From contig DASXFN010000091.1 of the NCBI GenBank assembly GCA_036489565.1, forward strand, positions 1-64,000: DNA of 64,000 nucleotides. Direction: 5' to 3'. Source of the stretch: JAICKN01 sp036489565 (GTDB lineage: Bacteria > Acidobacteriota > Terriglobia > Terriglobales > Acidobacteriaceae). The first letter of the stretch is position 1; every line of letters starts with the position of its first letter. This document shows positions 17,312-26,880 of the stretch, in pieces. The position numbers and the translations under genes are program-made. The notes below the pieces were generated by a model, which worked only from the letters and a program-made list of their open reading frames with translations, did no database searches and was not told the origin of the DNA.

Positions 17312-19156
17312 CTAGAACAGGCCGCGCGCCGGACGGAAGGGAACTCGAACCACCATCGTTAAAGCCACCGGGCTCCCATTTTTCGTCGCCGGACGAAAGT
17401 GCCACTTGCTGAGTGCTTCGCGCGCGTATTCATCAAGCCGGTCGTCCACGCTTTCCATCACCTGCACATCGCTCACCGAGCCGTCACGGCCTACGATCGC
17501 GGAAAGCACTACCGTGCCGTGAACATTGTGCCGCATCATGTCCGTTGGATAAGCCGGATCCACTTGGTGCTCCACCTCCGGAGCCATCAGATCGCCTTTA
17601 GGAGAATCTTTTAGCTCCGCAAAATGAAAAATCCAACTGCCTCCGCCTGAGTTGAAGTTCGCGAAATTCATCGCCATGGAATAGAACTTGCGACCGGCAA
17701 AAAGCTTTCGGTCTGCTTCGCTTGCGGCCTCTTCGGGCACCTCTTTGGCCGGATGGCCCGAGACGCGCGGCGGATTGACGCTTGCCATGAGCGGGTGTTC
17801 ATCGGATTTCGGAGATCCGGGTTCTATTCCCGCCGTTTGTTTCGGATTTTCAGGAATTCCCACATGCAATCCGGAGGGTAGCGCGTTGGCGCGGTTTGCG
17901 GAGGAATGGGTGTTCTGCGAAACGCCGCCATCAGGAGCCCCGCTAGCGTCTTTCTTGCCTTGCGGAGTGGCCGCGAAAGTTCCCCGGCGATTTCCCTGCG
18001 GAGGAGCAACCTGCATGGAAGGATGAAGATTCAACGCGATCAGCTGGCGGTCATCGTTCTTCGACGCCAAGCTCTGCGCGGAAGGCGCGGGCGGCACAAC
18101 TTCAGGCGTCTTACCGAGCGCAATGCGGCTTTGGCTGGGCCCATCCCAGCGCGAAACATTGGGCGCCGGGGCAACAACTTGAGTACGGCCAAGTCCATTT
18201 TCGGGGTGTCGCGTTGAAGCGGCAGAGATTTGAATGTTCGGCTCTGGTGCGACGGGCGTAGTTTGGGGCAACCCGATAGCACGTTGATGCGCTGCCAGAT
18301 TCACTTTCGGTTGTGGCGCGGCTACAACTGAGTTGAGACTGCCGATTGCTAGTGACGTGTGGCTCTCCTCCACGGGCAGTAGTGGCGCGGGGGCGACAAT
18401 CTGCTGGCGTCCCATGTTGATTGCATCCAGCCGGTGCGATTGGTTCATTTGCATCTCTGGCTGCGGTGCAACGGCGGAAGGCTGCAACATCGCAGTGCGG
18501 CGTGCGGCCTGTTGCGTGATTTCAGGCGCGGGCGCCACAGGGGCAAGCGGCGTTAGGGGAGCGCGGTGGGACTGAATATTTTCTGTTGCGGCAATGGGAA
18601 CGGCCGGCGGCAACTGTTTCCATGCAATCACGTTCGGCATGGGCGATTCCTGGCTGAGCTTTACGTCCGGGGGCGTGACGATGGTTTGCGTGTGATTGTC
18701 GGCTTCCGGCGGCACGGAAATAATCGGCTGCGCGGCATAGGCAGGGTTGCCACGTTGAGCGGTCCGCGGATGTTCGGCGCCGGTGTCCAGTGGAGGCAGA
18801 TACTCGGATGGTGAATAAGAAATTACATCGTTGGAATTGAATGTCGAGTGGCTCAGCACTTGCGTGGGCTGGGGCCAGAAACGGGTGACGGCCAGAATCA
18901 AAAAAAGCGCGCTCACATGCAGCACGGCGGAAATCGGAATTTTGCGCCACGGCAGCGCTGAGCTTACGAATACATCAGGCCAGAACTCCCCAGGACGAGA
19001 AGATAAATGCAACGAAGGCTGTCGCTGCGGCCAAAGCAGGTCGCTTACATTTTGTAGAAAGACAGTGTGCCGCGGTTCGGTCTCAATCAGGAACGCAGGC
19101 GCATCGGCAAGGCTCTGCCTTCGGCTGGGGGATGGGGTAATTACACCTTGGGTCAT
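17312..19156 (-). CDS. TonB-family energy transducer with long VAPxP-repeat spacer
   Basis: This 614-residue protein has a short cytoplasmic part of about 75 residues, a single membrane helix (about 76-93, ISAVLHVSALFLILAVT) and a very long periplasmic Pro/Ala/Gln-rich spacer. It ends in a TonB C-terminal domain over the last about 95 residues, with VDPAYPTDMMRHNVHGTVVLSAIVGRDG as its start and ALSKWHFRPATKNGSPV as its core. The spacer holds about eight degenerate copies of a 22-27-residue unit marked by VAPxP. TonB proteins carry proton-motive energy to outer-membrane receptors through ExbB/ExbD, none of which are nearby. The long spacer would help it span the periplasm. ATG 19156 is preferred to TTG 19171. 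Confidence 0.88.
   Translation of the reverse strand: MTQGVITPSPSRRQSLADAPAFLIETEPRHTVFLQNVSDLLWPQRQPSLHLSSRPGEFWPDVFVSSALPWRKIPISAVLHVSALFLILAVTRFWPQPTQVLSHSTFNSNDVISYSPSEYLPPLDTGAEHPRTAQRGNPAYAAQPIISVPPEADNHTQTIVTPPDVKLSQESPMPNVIAWKQLPPAVPIAATENIQSHRAPLTPLAPVAPAPEITQQAARRTAMLQPSAVAPQPEMQMNQSHRLDAINMGRQQIVAPAPLLPVEESHTSLAIGSLNSVVAAPQPKVNLAAHQRAIGLPQTTPVAPEPNIQISAASTRHPENGLGRTQVVAPAPNVSRWDGPSQSRIALGKTPEVVPPAPSAQSLASKNDDRQLIALNLHPSMQVAPPQGNRRGTFAATPQGKKDASGAPDGGVSQNTHSSANRANALPSGLHVGIPENPKQTAGIEPGSPKSDEHPLMASVNPPRVSGHPAKEVPEEAASEADRKLFAGRKFYSMAMNFANFNSGGGSWIFHFAELKDSPKGDLMAPEVEHQVDPAYPTDMMRHNVHGTVVLSAIVGRDGSVSDVQVMESVDDRLDEYAREALSKWHFRPATKNGSPVALTMVVRVPFRPARGLF
17999..18538 (-). repeat. Degenerate VAPxP protein repeats in TonB spacer
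   Basis: About eight copies of a 22-27-residue unit begin with VAPAP, VAPQP, AAPQP, VAPEP, VPPAP or VAPPQ. The residues between are poorly conserved but keep Gln, Asn and small residues. The unit is visible in translation, not as a clean DNA repeat, so the expansion is old or under selection at the protein level. Confidence 0.65.
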
Positions 19157-19249
19157 ACACACCGACAACAACGAAAGTGTTTCGATTATAGCGTGGCCTT
19201 CACTGTGGTGTAGTTTCCCCGCTGGAAATTCCGTGCTCTAATACCCGAT

Positions 19250-19741
19250 ATGAAACAGTGTGCGCACTATTTTGCATTCCTTCTTCTGTTGGGCGCTTGC
19301 GCTGTTTTTTGTCCAGCCCAATCGCAGGGTCCCGCGACCGAAACGGTTTCGCCAAAAGCATACTCAGGCATGTATTCCTTCCTGAAGGATGGCGAATTTG
19401 TGCAGCTCACTGTGGAAGAAGACGGTTCGATAACCGGTTTTATCTCTCGCTTTGGAGATTCGTCGGGGGATAAAGATACGTTTCTAAATCAATTTTTCAA
19501 GACGGCGAAACTTGACGGGGCTCATCTGGAATTCACAACCGAGACGGTGCACGGTGTTTGGTATGAATTTACTGGAACTACGGAAACCGTGGCTGGAGCC
19601 AAGCCGGAAAGCCAGGGAGCAAGGGTGCTCCGTGGGACGCTGAAGGTGCATTCGGTTGGGCCGAAAGGCGCCGGCAGCGTAAAGTCGCGTGCGGTCGTTT
19701 TTAAGTCCTTTCCACAGGACGTTAACAATTTCGGCCAGTGA
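19250..19741 (+). CDS. Secreted hypothetical protein
   Basis: This 163-residue protein has a Sec-type signal peptide (MKQCAHYFAFLLLLGACAVF, cleavage near CPAQS). The mature part is small and beta-rich, with YSGMYSFLKDGEFVQLTVEEDG and GFISRFGDSSGDKDTFLNQFF, then FTTETVHGVWYEFTG. The look is that of a lipocalin- or DUF-type beta sandwich, but I do not recognise a family. The N-terminal Cys residues do not form a clean lipobox. It precedes the histidine kinase by 14 bases on the same strand. It could therefore be an accessory of the signalling operon, or simply share its promoter. Confidence 0.6.
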   Translation: MKQCAHYFAFLLLLGACAVFCPAQSQGPATETVSPKAYSGMYSFLKDGEFVQLTVEEDGSITGFISRFGDSSGDKDTFLNQFFKTAKLDGAHLEFTTETVHGVWYEFTGTTETVAGAKPESQGARVLRGTLKVHSVGPKGAGSVKSRAVVFKSFPQDVNNFGQ

Positions 19742-19755
19742 TGAAGTGCCCCTGA

Positions 19756-21153
19756 GTGGCGCTTGAGGCAGCGCCGTTATATCCTCGGGGCGTGCCGCGC
19801 GCTGCTCATAGTCCAACGCCGGGTCTAATTTTGGGGTTGATCGTTACCTTGGCTGCTGTAGTCGCCTACTCCGGCTACATTACCGTGCAGATTTCCGGGC
19901 TACGTCAACTGCAAAACAATTTGGTAGACCGTAATCGTAAGGATTCCCTCCAGTTACTTCGCATCCAGAACGATCTGAATTCGCTGGCTCTCGCCATGCG
20001 CGACATGCTCGACAACGATGAGCCTTATCCGTTGACCGCCTACTCCGCGCAGTTCCAGCGCATTCGGACCGATCTTGACGATGCCGTTCAACGGGAGGCG
20101 CAGGTTGCCGGAAGCAGCCGGAATTCGGCGCAGCAGCAGGATTTAACCAGCTACATGACGCAGTTCTGGTACGCGGTGGACCGGACCTTCGAACTGGCAC
20201 GGAATGGCAAAGAAGAGGAAGCGCGGATCCAGATCCAACTTTCTTTGCAGTCCCGGCAAGCTTCACTGAGCACTGCGGTCGCGCGCCTGCTCGTACAAAA
20301 TAATGAAAGTGAAGAGCAGGCCGGAGAGCATATCCGGCAAATTTACGATCGCGTTGGACGCCAGGTGTATTTGTTCCTGGGCGCAACGCTCATCGCCATT
20401 GTCTTGACCAGCCTTTACATGATCCAGTTCAACCGCAGGCTGTTCGCGCAGTTGGCGACGCTTTCCGAACAGAAGAGCGAGTTGGCGCAAAAGCTGATCG
20501 CAACGCAGGAATCCACGCTGCGATACATTTCGCGCGAATTGCATGATGAGTTTGGTCAGATTCTGACAGCCATTGGATCGATGCTGGGCCGCGCCGGCAA
20601 GCATGCGCCCGAAGGCTCCACGTTGCGCGCCGACTTGCAGGAAGTGCGCGACATTACGCAGAACACGCTGGAAAATGTCCGCAGCCTCTCCCAGGCATTG
20701 CATCCGGTCATGCTGGAGGAGGCCGGTTTGGAAAAGACGCTTGACTGGTATCTGCCTACCGTGGAAAGGCAAGCCGGAATTCATATATCCTACGAGAAAT
20801 CAGGAACGCCGTTCGTGATGGGGGGCAACGCCGCCGTTCATGTTTACCGCGTGGTCCAGGAAGCTTTGAATAATGCAGTGCGACATTCAGGCACGAAAGA
20901 GGCTTGGGTGCGGTTACGCTTTTTGTCGGCCCGGCTGGAGGTAGAAATAGAAGATCGCGGAAAGGGCTTCCACGGCCAGCCTGCAAGGCAGGGGATCGGA
21001 CTTGTGGCCATGCGGGAACGGGCGGAGTTGCTGCAGGGCAGCTTGGATCTTTTGCATCCCAACGGAAGTGGGACGCTAGTGCGATTGACGGTTCCCCAAA
21101 AAGAAGAAAAACAGGAATCTAAAGAAGAGAAGCAGGAATCTGATGCCCGATAA
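19756..21153 (+). CDS. Membrane sensor histidine kinase (HisKA_3, NarX/DegS type)
   Basis: This 465-residue protein has two membrane helices (about 24-45 and 204-224) bracketing a helical periplasmic sensor of about 155 residues, with heptad-like charge patterns as in four-helix-bundle chemoreceptor-type sensors. A cytoplasmic HisKA_3 box follows: YISRELHDEFGQILTAIG, with the phospho-acceptor His263. The HATPase_c domain contains VVQEALNNAVRHS (N box), EIEDRGKGF and GIGLVAMRERAELLQG (G boxes). It ends in a charged tail made of two copies of a KEEKQES unit. GTG 19756 is the start used, and GTG 19792 is an alternative. The tail overlaps the response-regulator start by 11 bases, so the two are translationally coupled. 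Confidence 0.88.
   Translation: MALEAAPLYPRGVPRAAHSPTPGLILGLIVTLAAVVAYSGYITVQISGLRQLQNNLVDRNRKDSLQLLRIQNDLNSLALAMRDMLDNDEPYPLTAYSAQFQRIRTDLDDAVQREAQVAGSSRNSAQQQDLTSYMTQFWYAVDRTFELARNGKEEEARIQIQLSLQSRQASLSTAVARLLVQNNESEEQAGEHIRQIYDRVGRQVYLFLGATLIAIVLTSLYMIQFNRRLFAQLATLSEQKSELAQKLIATQESTLRYISRELHDEFGQILTAIGSMLGRAGKHAPEGSTLRADLQEVRDITQNTLENVRSLSQALHPVMLEEAGLEKTLDWYLPTVERQAGIHISYEKSGTPFVMGGNAAVHVYRVVQEALNNAVRHSGTKEAWVRLRFLSARLEVEIEDRGKGFHGQPARQGIGLVAMRERAELLQGSLDLLHPNGSGTLVRLTVPQKEEKQESKEEKQESDAR
21100..21141 (+). repeat. 21-bp tandem duplication at kinase/regulator junction
   Basis: Two direct copies (21100-21120 and 21121-21141) differ at two positions. Both contain CAGGAATCT. They encode the two KEEKQES units of the kinase tail, and the second copy places AGGAA just before ATG 21143, so it also serves as the ribosome binding site of the response regulator. 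Confidence 0.8.
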
Positions 21154-21772
21154 AATTTCGGTTTTACTGGTGGATGACCACAGCTTGGTGCGGCGCGGGT
21201 TTCGCCGTCTTCTTGAAGATGAACCTGACATTCTTGTCGCGGGCGAAGCCAGTGATGGCGAAGAAGCCGTGAAACTCGCCGCGCAATTGCGGCCGCGAGT
21301 CATCGTGATGGACTGTGCCCTGCCAGGAATCAACGGCCTGCAGGCGACGCGTAAGATTTTGCAAATTCTTCCGGAAACTGCGGTGCTTATGTTGAGCATG
21401 CATCCGGAAGAAACCTGGGTGCACCAGGCGCTGGACGCCGGAGCTCGCGGATACGTCCTCAAGAATGCAATGGATTTGGAGCTAGGCTCGGCAGTCCGTC
21501 GGGTTGCTGCCGGAGAGACTGTTTTGGATCCAAGTCTGTCCAAGTCCGGCGGTCTAAAGGGCGAACGCGATTATGGATTAACAACCCGAGAGCTGGAAAT
21601 TTTGCAGTTCATCGTGGATGGAAAATCAAATAAGGAAATCGCTTCCACATTAAATTTGAGCGCCAACACCATCGCGGTCCACCGCTCCAACATCATGGAT
21701 GCTCTGGGAATTCATAAGACGGCGGAATTAGTCGTCTATGCCATCCGGAATGGTCTGGTCAACATTCCGTGA
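21143..21772 (+). CDS. NarL/FixJ-family response regulator
   Basis: This 209-residue protein has an N-terminal receiver domain with acidic pocket Asp11-Asp12 and phospho-acceptor Asp57 (VIVMDCALPG). The Lys of VLKNAMDLE completes the site. The C-terminal LuxR-type HTH is LTTRELEILQFIVDGKSNKEIA followed by NTIAVHRSNIMDALGI. It should be phosphorylated by the kinase encoded just upstream and bind DNA as a dimer. Targets are unknown, but the coupled CRTAC1 gene downstream (GTGA overlap) is the natural first candidate. The start lies inside the tandem repeat that ends the kinase gene. Confidence 0.93.
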   Translation: MPDKISVLLVDDHSLVRRGFRRLLEDEPDILVAGEASDGEEAVKLAAQLRPRVIVMDCALPGINGLQATRKILQILPETAVLMLSMHPEETWVHQALDAGARGYVLKNAMDLELGSAVRRVAAGETVLDPSLSKSGGLKGERDYGLTTRELEILQFIVDGKSNKEIASTLNLSANTIAVHRSNIMDALGIHKTAELVVYAIRNGLVNIP

Positions 21773-23460
21773 GGAGGCGGTCGTTTTTGGCGGGAATGGG
21801 GGCAGCGGCCTCGGCGTCTCTTTTGAATCCGGGGCAGCTTTTCGCCGCACCCTCGGCCTCTCTCGGCTTTCATTTCACCGATGTGACCTCGCGCGCGGGA
21901 ATCCAGTTTCATCACAATACCGGAGCATTTGGCGGCAAGTATTTGCCGGAAACTCTGGGCTCTGGCTGCGCGTTTCTTGATTACGACAACGACGGCTGGC
22001 AAGACATTCTGCTGCTCAACGGCATGGATTGGCCCGGCCACAAAAGCCAGCGCGGCACCCTCAAGCTCTATAAAAACAACCGCAACGGAACGTTTACCGA
22101 CGTCACAAAAAGCGCCGGGCTTGACGTTGAAATGTACGGCATGGGAGTGGCCGTCGGGGATTACAACAACGACGGCTTCCCCGATATTTACATAACCTGC
22201 ATCGGCGAAAATCATTTGTTCCACAACACCGGAAAAGGAACGTTCATTGATGTAACCAAACAAAGCGGCCTCGGAGGACGCAGAAGTTTCAGCACTTCCG
22301 CGCTGTGGTTTGACTATGATCGCGATGGCTTGCTGGATTTGTTTGTCTGCAATTATGTGAAGTGGTCGCCGGAGCACGACGTCTTTTGTAGTCTGGATGG
22401 CAAGCACAAATCCTACTGCACCCCTGAGGCCTACCACGGAGAAACCTGCTGGCTGTTTCACAATAAAGGCAACGGTACATTTGAAGATGTGACCGCGACC
22501 AGCGGCATTTTTGACAGCAGTTCCAAGTCTTTGGGCGTTGCAATGCTCGACTATGACAACGACGGCTGGCCGGATTTGATTGTTGCCAACGACACTCAGC
22601 CCAACAAACTTTACAAAAACTTGCACAACGGAACATTCAAAGACGTCGCCGTGGAAGTCGGTATCGCGCTAAGCACCGAAGGCAAGGCCCGTGCCGGTAT
22701 GGGTATTGATGCTGCGGATTTTGATAACTCGGGAAAACCGGGCGTCGCCATCACCAACTTCGACAATGAAATGATCGGCTTGTACGACCTGGCCAATGGG
22801 AATTTTTCGGACGTGGCGGTGCGCAAGGGTGTAGGTTTGCCCTCCAAGAATAAGCTGGGCTTCGGATGTGTATTTGAGGACATCAATCTAGACGGATTTC
22901 TGGACCTGCTGGTGGTCAACGGTCACATTGATGACACGGTGCGCAATGTGCAAGGCGCGGGTTATGCGCAGTCGCCGCAACTTTTTTTGAATAGCGGCGA
23001 TGGCAATTTTCGTGAAGTTGGCGCCAGCGCTGGAGGGGGATTCAGTGTCCCAAGAGTTGGCCGCGGACTGGCTTGCGGCGACTTTGACCGTGACGGCGAC
23101 ACCGATATTCTGATGACCACAAACCACGGCCCGGCATTCCTTTACCGTGTGGATCAGACGTCCGGCAATCACAGTATCCGCTTTAAATTAATTGGCACTC
23201 ACTCGAACCGCGACGCCATCGGGACCAAGGTGAAGATCTTTGGAGAAGGAGTCATGCAATCGCGTTTGGTAAAGGGCGGCTCGAGCTATTTATCGCAATC
23301 CGAGCTTCCTTTGACCTTCGGACTGGGAAAGAGCGATACCGTCCAACGAGTGGTCGTCGAATGGCCGAGCGGAAGAACGGAAGAATACAAGAATCTTGCG
23401 GCGGGTAGTTCGTACCAGATCACTGAATCAAAAGGGATTAGCAAGAATGAAGGGTTCTAG
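21769..23460 (+). CDS. Tat-exported CRTAC1/UnbV beta-propeller protein
   Basis: This 563-residue protein starts with a twin-arginine signal (RRRSFLAGMGAAA, then an AxA site near LFA). The body is an FG-GAP/VCBS beta-propeller with repeated calcium-loop motifs of the DxDxDGxxD type: DYDNDGWQD, DYNNDGFPD, DYDRDGLLD, DYDNDGWPD, DINLDGFLD and DFDRDGDTD. The C-terminal about 100 residues are an ASPIC/UnbV domain (GTKVKIFGEGVMQSRLV, SYLSQSELPLTFGLG). CRTAC1 proteins are exported or surface proteins that bind calcium. Their precise role is mostly unknown, with adhesion, carbohydrate binding and complex assembly all suggested. GTG 21769 overlaps the regulator stop (GTGA), an unusual coupling of a regulator to an exported structural protein. 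Confidence 0.88.
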   Translation: MRRRSFLAGMGAAASASLLNPGQLFAAPSASLGFHFTDVTSRAGIQFHHNTGAFGGKYLPETLGSGCAFLDYDNDGWQDILLLNGMDWPGHKSQRGTLKLYKNNRNGTFTDVTKSAGLDVEMYGMGVAVGDYNNDGFPDIYITCIGENHLFHNTGKGTFIDVTKQSGLGGRRSFSTSALWFDYDRDGLLDLFVCNYVKWSPEHDVFCSLDGKHKSYCTPEAYHGETCWLFHNKGNGTFEDVTATSGIFDSSSKSLGVAMLDYDNDGWPDLIVANDTQPNKLYKNLHNGTFKDVAVEVGIALSTEGKARAGMGIDAADFDNSGKPGVAITNFDNEMIGLYDLANGNFSDVAVRKGVGLPSKNKLGFGCVFEDINLDGFLDLLVVNGHIDDTVRNVQGAGYAQSPQLFLNSGDGNFREVGASAGGGFSVPRVGRGLACGDFDRDGDTDILMTTNHGPAFLYRVDQTSGNHSIRFKLIGTHSNRDAIGTKVKIFGEGVMQSRLVKGGSSYLSQSELPLTFGLGKSDTVQRVVVEWPSGRTEEYKNLAAGSSYQITESKGISKNEGF

Positions 23461-23561
23461 TCCATTTGCACTATTGTGTGGGCGTAGTGAAGACGTTACT
23501 TTGATTTCACCAGACTCCACCTCATGCTTCAGCGCTCCCCGCTTGAAAATTTGAGGAAGAG

Positions 23562-23592
23562 AGGGGCAGGCGGTACCTGCCCCTTTTATTTT
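23562..23592 (+). terminator. Strong rho-independent terminator after CRTAC1 gene
   Basis: A perfect GC-rich stem of 9 bp (AGGGGCAGG, 23562-23570; CCTGCCCCT, 23576-23584) with a 5-base loop is followed by TTTATTTTTT. It ends the kinase/regulator/CRTAC1 operon about 100 bases after the stop codon. Confidence 0.85.
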
Positions 23593-23706
23593 TTGGCCAT
23601 CATCTATTTTCCGCGCGCACAAGCGTTTAGCCCCATCTACGGAATTTCACAACACTTTTGACTTCTAGTGCGTCTAACTACTCAGCGAATCTAGAAATAG
23701 CGTCAT

Positions 23707-23737
23707 TTGCAAATCGATGCAATGCCAGACGTATAAT
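23707..23737 (+). promoter_or_regulatory. Candidate promoter for htrA
   Basis: TATAAT at 23732-23737 is a perfect -10 box. The best -35 candidate is TTGCAA at 23707-23712, with a long 19-base spacer. The htrA ATG (23775) lies 38 bases downstream of the -10. An extracytoplasmic-stress sigma could also read this region, but I see no clear motif. Confidence 0.42.
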
Positions 23738-23774
23738 CTTTATCGTGGACATAATCCCGGAGGAAAAGCAAGCT

Positions 23775-25355
<1,581 letters not shown>

Positions 25356-25376
25356 TCGGAAGTTGCACTAATGGGG

Positions 25377-25430
25377 ACTGGCACTAAGGCGTGAAATCCG
25401 TAATCATCCTTAGTGCCAGTTCTGTTTCTG
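25377..25430 (+). terminator. Long hairpin after htrA
   Basis: There is a perfect 13-bp inverted repeat (ACTGGCACTAAGG, 25377-25389; CCTTAGTGCCAGT, 25408-25420). It is extended by G-U and G-C pairs, encloses an 18-base loop and is followed by TCTGTTTCTG. It is probably the htrA terminator; the T-tract is interrupted. Confidence 0.6.
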
Positions 25431-25460
25431 AGTTGGCAATTAAACGCTGGCTGCGAAATT

Positions 25461-25493
25461 GCCCCGGCACTCAACTTCCGGGGCTTATTATTT
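25461..25493 (+). promoter_or_regulatory. Hairpin with U-rich tail just upstream of ATG 25501
   Basis: A 7-bp stem (GCCCCGG, 25461-25467; CCGGGGC, 25478-25484) with a 10-base loop is followed by TTATTATTT. It stands only 17 bases before the next start codon, so it is either a second terminator or a leader hairpin that may limit expression of the following gene. Confidence 0.4.
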
Positions 25494-25500
25494 GAGGACA

Positions 25501-26115
25501 ATGTTGGGAGCACTTCGTACACGCCTCGGTAAGTTTCTCTGCGCAGGTTGCATCGTGGCGCTGCTGATTTTACCGGCGCGGGGTGAATCCGGCAGTGCGT
25601 CTGGAAGCGCGGCAAAGAAGTCGACGGCGGTTTCCGCGAAGTCATCCACACACCACAAGGCTGTACACAAAAAGAAAACTTCCCGGAAAAAATCGCGCAG
25701 AATCGCCAGTTGGCGCCGCGGACAACAAACCATTCAGCCGGAGCGAGCGCAGGAGATTCAGGACGCTCTGGTGCGTCAACATTATTTAAAGACTGAATCA
25801 GGGATGTGGGACAGCAATACGCAGGCGGCAATGCAGCGTTACCAGGCAGACCATGGCTGGCAGACAAAAACCACGCCCGACGCTCGCGCACTTATCAGCT
25901 TGGGGCTTGGCCCGGATCACGACCATTTACTGAATCCGGAAAGCGCCATGACTTCGGGGCCGAACAAAACTTCGGCGTCTACAAAAGCAGACGTGAGCAA
26001 GACCAATCCATCAGCAGTTGCTCCCGCAAGCATGCCCGCGAATTTGCAACCGCCAGCGCCCGCAACAGATGCCCCTTCCACAGATGCGCCTGCCATTCCG
26101 GCGAGCGAACAATAA
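25501..26115 (+). CDS. Exported peptidoglycan-binding-like protein
   Basis: This 204-residue protein has an N-terminal signal or anchor (KFLCAGCIVALLILPARG), then a basic, low-complexity linker (HHKAVHKKKTSRKKSRR, about 55-75). A single PG_binding_1-type helical domain follows (about 80-140): IQDALVRQHYLKTESGMWDS, TQAAMQRYQADHGW and ARALISLGLG. The rest is an Ala/Pro/Thr/Ser-rich tail. PG-binding domains fix enzymes to the cell wall, but no catalytic domain is present here. ATG 25501 is used, although the frame is open from 25459. It converges with the PHP phosphatase gene, which ends 19 bases away. Confidence 0.7.
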   Translation: MLGALRTRLGKFLCAGCIVALLILPARGESGSASGSAAKKSTAVSAKSSTHHKAVHKKKTSRKKSRRIASWRRGQQTIQPERAQEIQDALVRQHYLKTESGMWDSNTQAAMQRYQADHGWQTKTTPDARALISLGLGPDHDHLLNPESAMTSGPNKTSASTKADVSKTNPSAVAPASMPANLQPPAPATDAPSTDAPAIPASEQ

Positions 26116-26134
26116 CCAGGCTTTCAGGTCCACA

Positions 26135-26878
26135 CTACTTTTGGGCTTTGACCAGAGGATCAGGGAAATAAGGCAAGGGCTGGTTGCTGATGATAGCGCG
26201 TGGATTCTCGTCCACAAGCGCACGCGCCACTTCCTCACCATAAAAATCAGCAACCGTTTCTCGCGCGGTCGAAAGGTTGGGCACGCGATGCTTGGTATCG
26301 TGCGCGTCGGTAGCGATCACGTGGACGGCGTTTCGTTTCAGCAGCCATTCAGCGGTGCTCCAGGCGCGTTCTCCCCAGGAACCCGTCACCACAGCTGCCG
26401 TCACCTGCACCACGCAGCCCAGTTCAATCCACTGCAGCACGCGTTCCGGACTCTGTTGCAAAATCGGGTTGCGCTCGGGATGGGTGAGGATCGGCGTTAA
26501 TCCTTTGCGGCCCAACTGCGTGAAGCAGTCGTTGATTTGCGCCGGAATGCTGTAGTTGCTGAGCTCCACCAAAAGGTAGTTGGTGCCTTCAATCGCATAT
26601 TTTTCCGGATGAACCAGAGCATCCTGCAGATTGTCGTAGGAAAGATGGAAATCGCAGCCGAGGCTGAGTTGCGGCCCCAGGCTCGCGCGCTGCCGTAATT
26701 CCTCCACTAGATTGCTTAGTGATTGCCGGTCGTACGCGTAGCGATCATTGGCATGCGGAGTGGCCACGATGTGTTCAATTCCATCCGCCGCCGCCATGCG
26801 AAACATTTCCAACGACATCTCCCAGGACTTGGAGCCGTCGTCAACTTGAGGAAGTATATGGCAGTGAATATCAATCAC
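26135..26878 (-). CDS. CpsB/YwqE-type PHP phosphatase
   Basis: This 247-residue PHP-domain protein starts with IDIHCHILPQVDDGS, the metal-binding first motif, and continues with VATPHANDRYAY, a GCDFHLSYDN motif, LTHPERNP and VIATDAHDTKHRVPNL. Together these supply the trinuclear metal site of the CpsB/Wzb-like tyrosine phosphatases of the PHP superfamily. Such enzymes remove phosphate from the tyrosine kinases that steer capsule or exopolysaccharide export. No polysaccharide cluster is present here. It starts at GTG 26878 and lies 2 bases downstream of the aminotransferase gene on the same strand, which suggests cotranscription. Confidence 0.85.
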   Translation of the reverse strand: MIDIHCHILPQVDDGSKSWEMSLEMFRMAAADGIEHIVATPHANDRYAYDRQSLSNLVEELRQRASLGPQLSLGCDFHLSYDNLQDALVHPEKYAIEGTNYLLVELSNYSIPAQINDCFTQLGRKGLTPILTHPERNPILQQSPERVLQWIELGCVVQVTAAVVTGSWGERAWSTAEWLLKRNAVHVIATDAHDTKHRVPNLSTARETVADFYGEEVARALVDENPRAIISNQPLPYFPDPLVKAQK

Positions 26879-26880
26879 AA

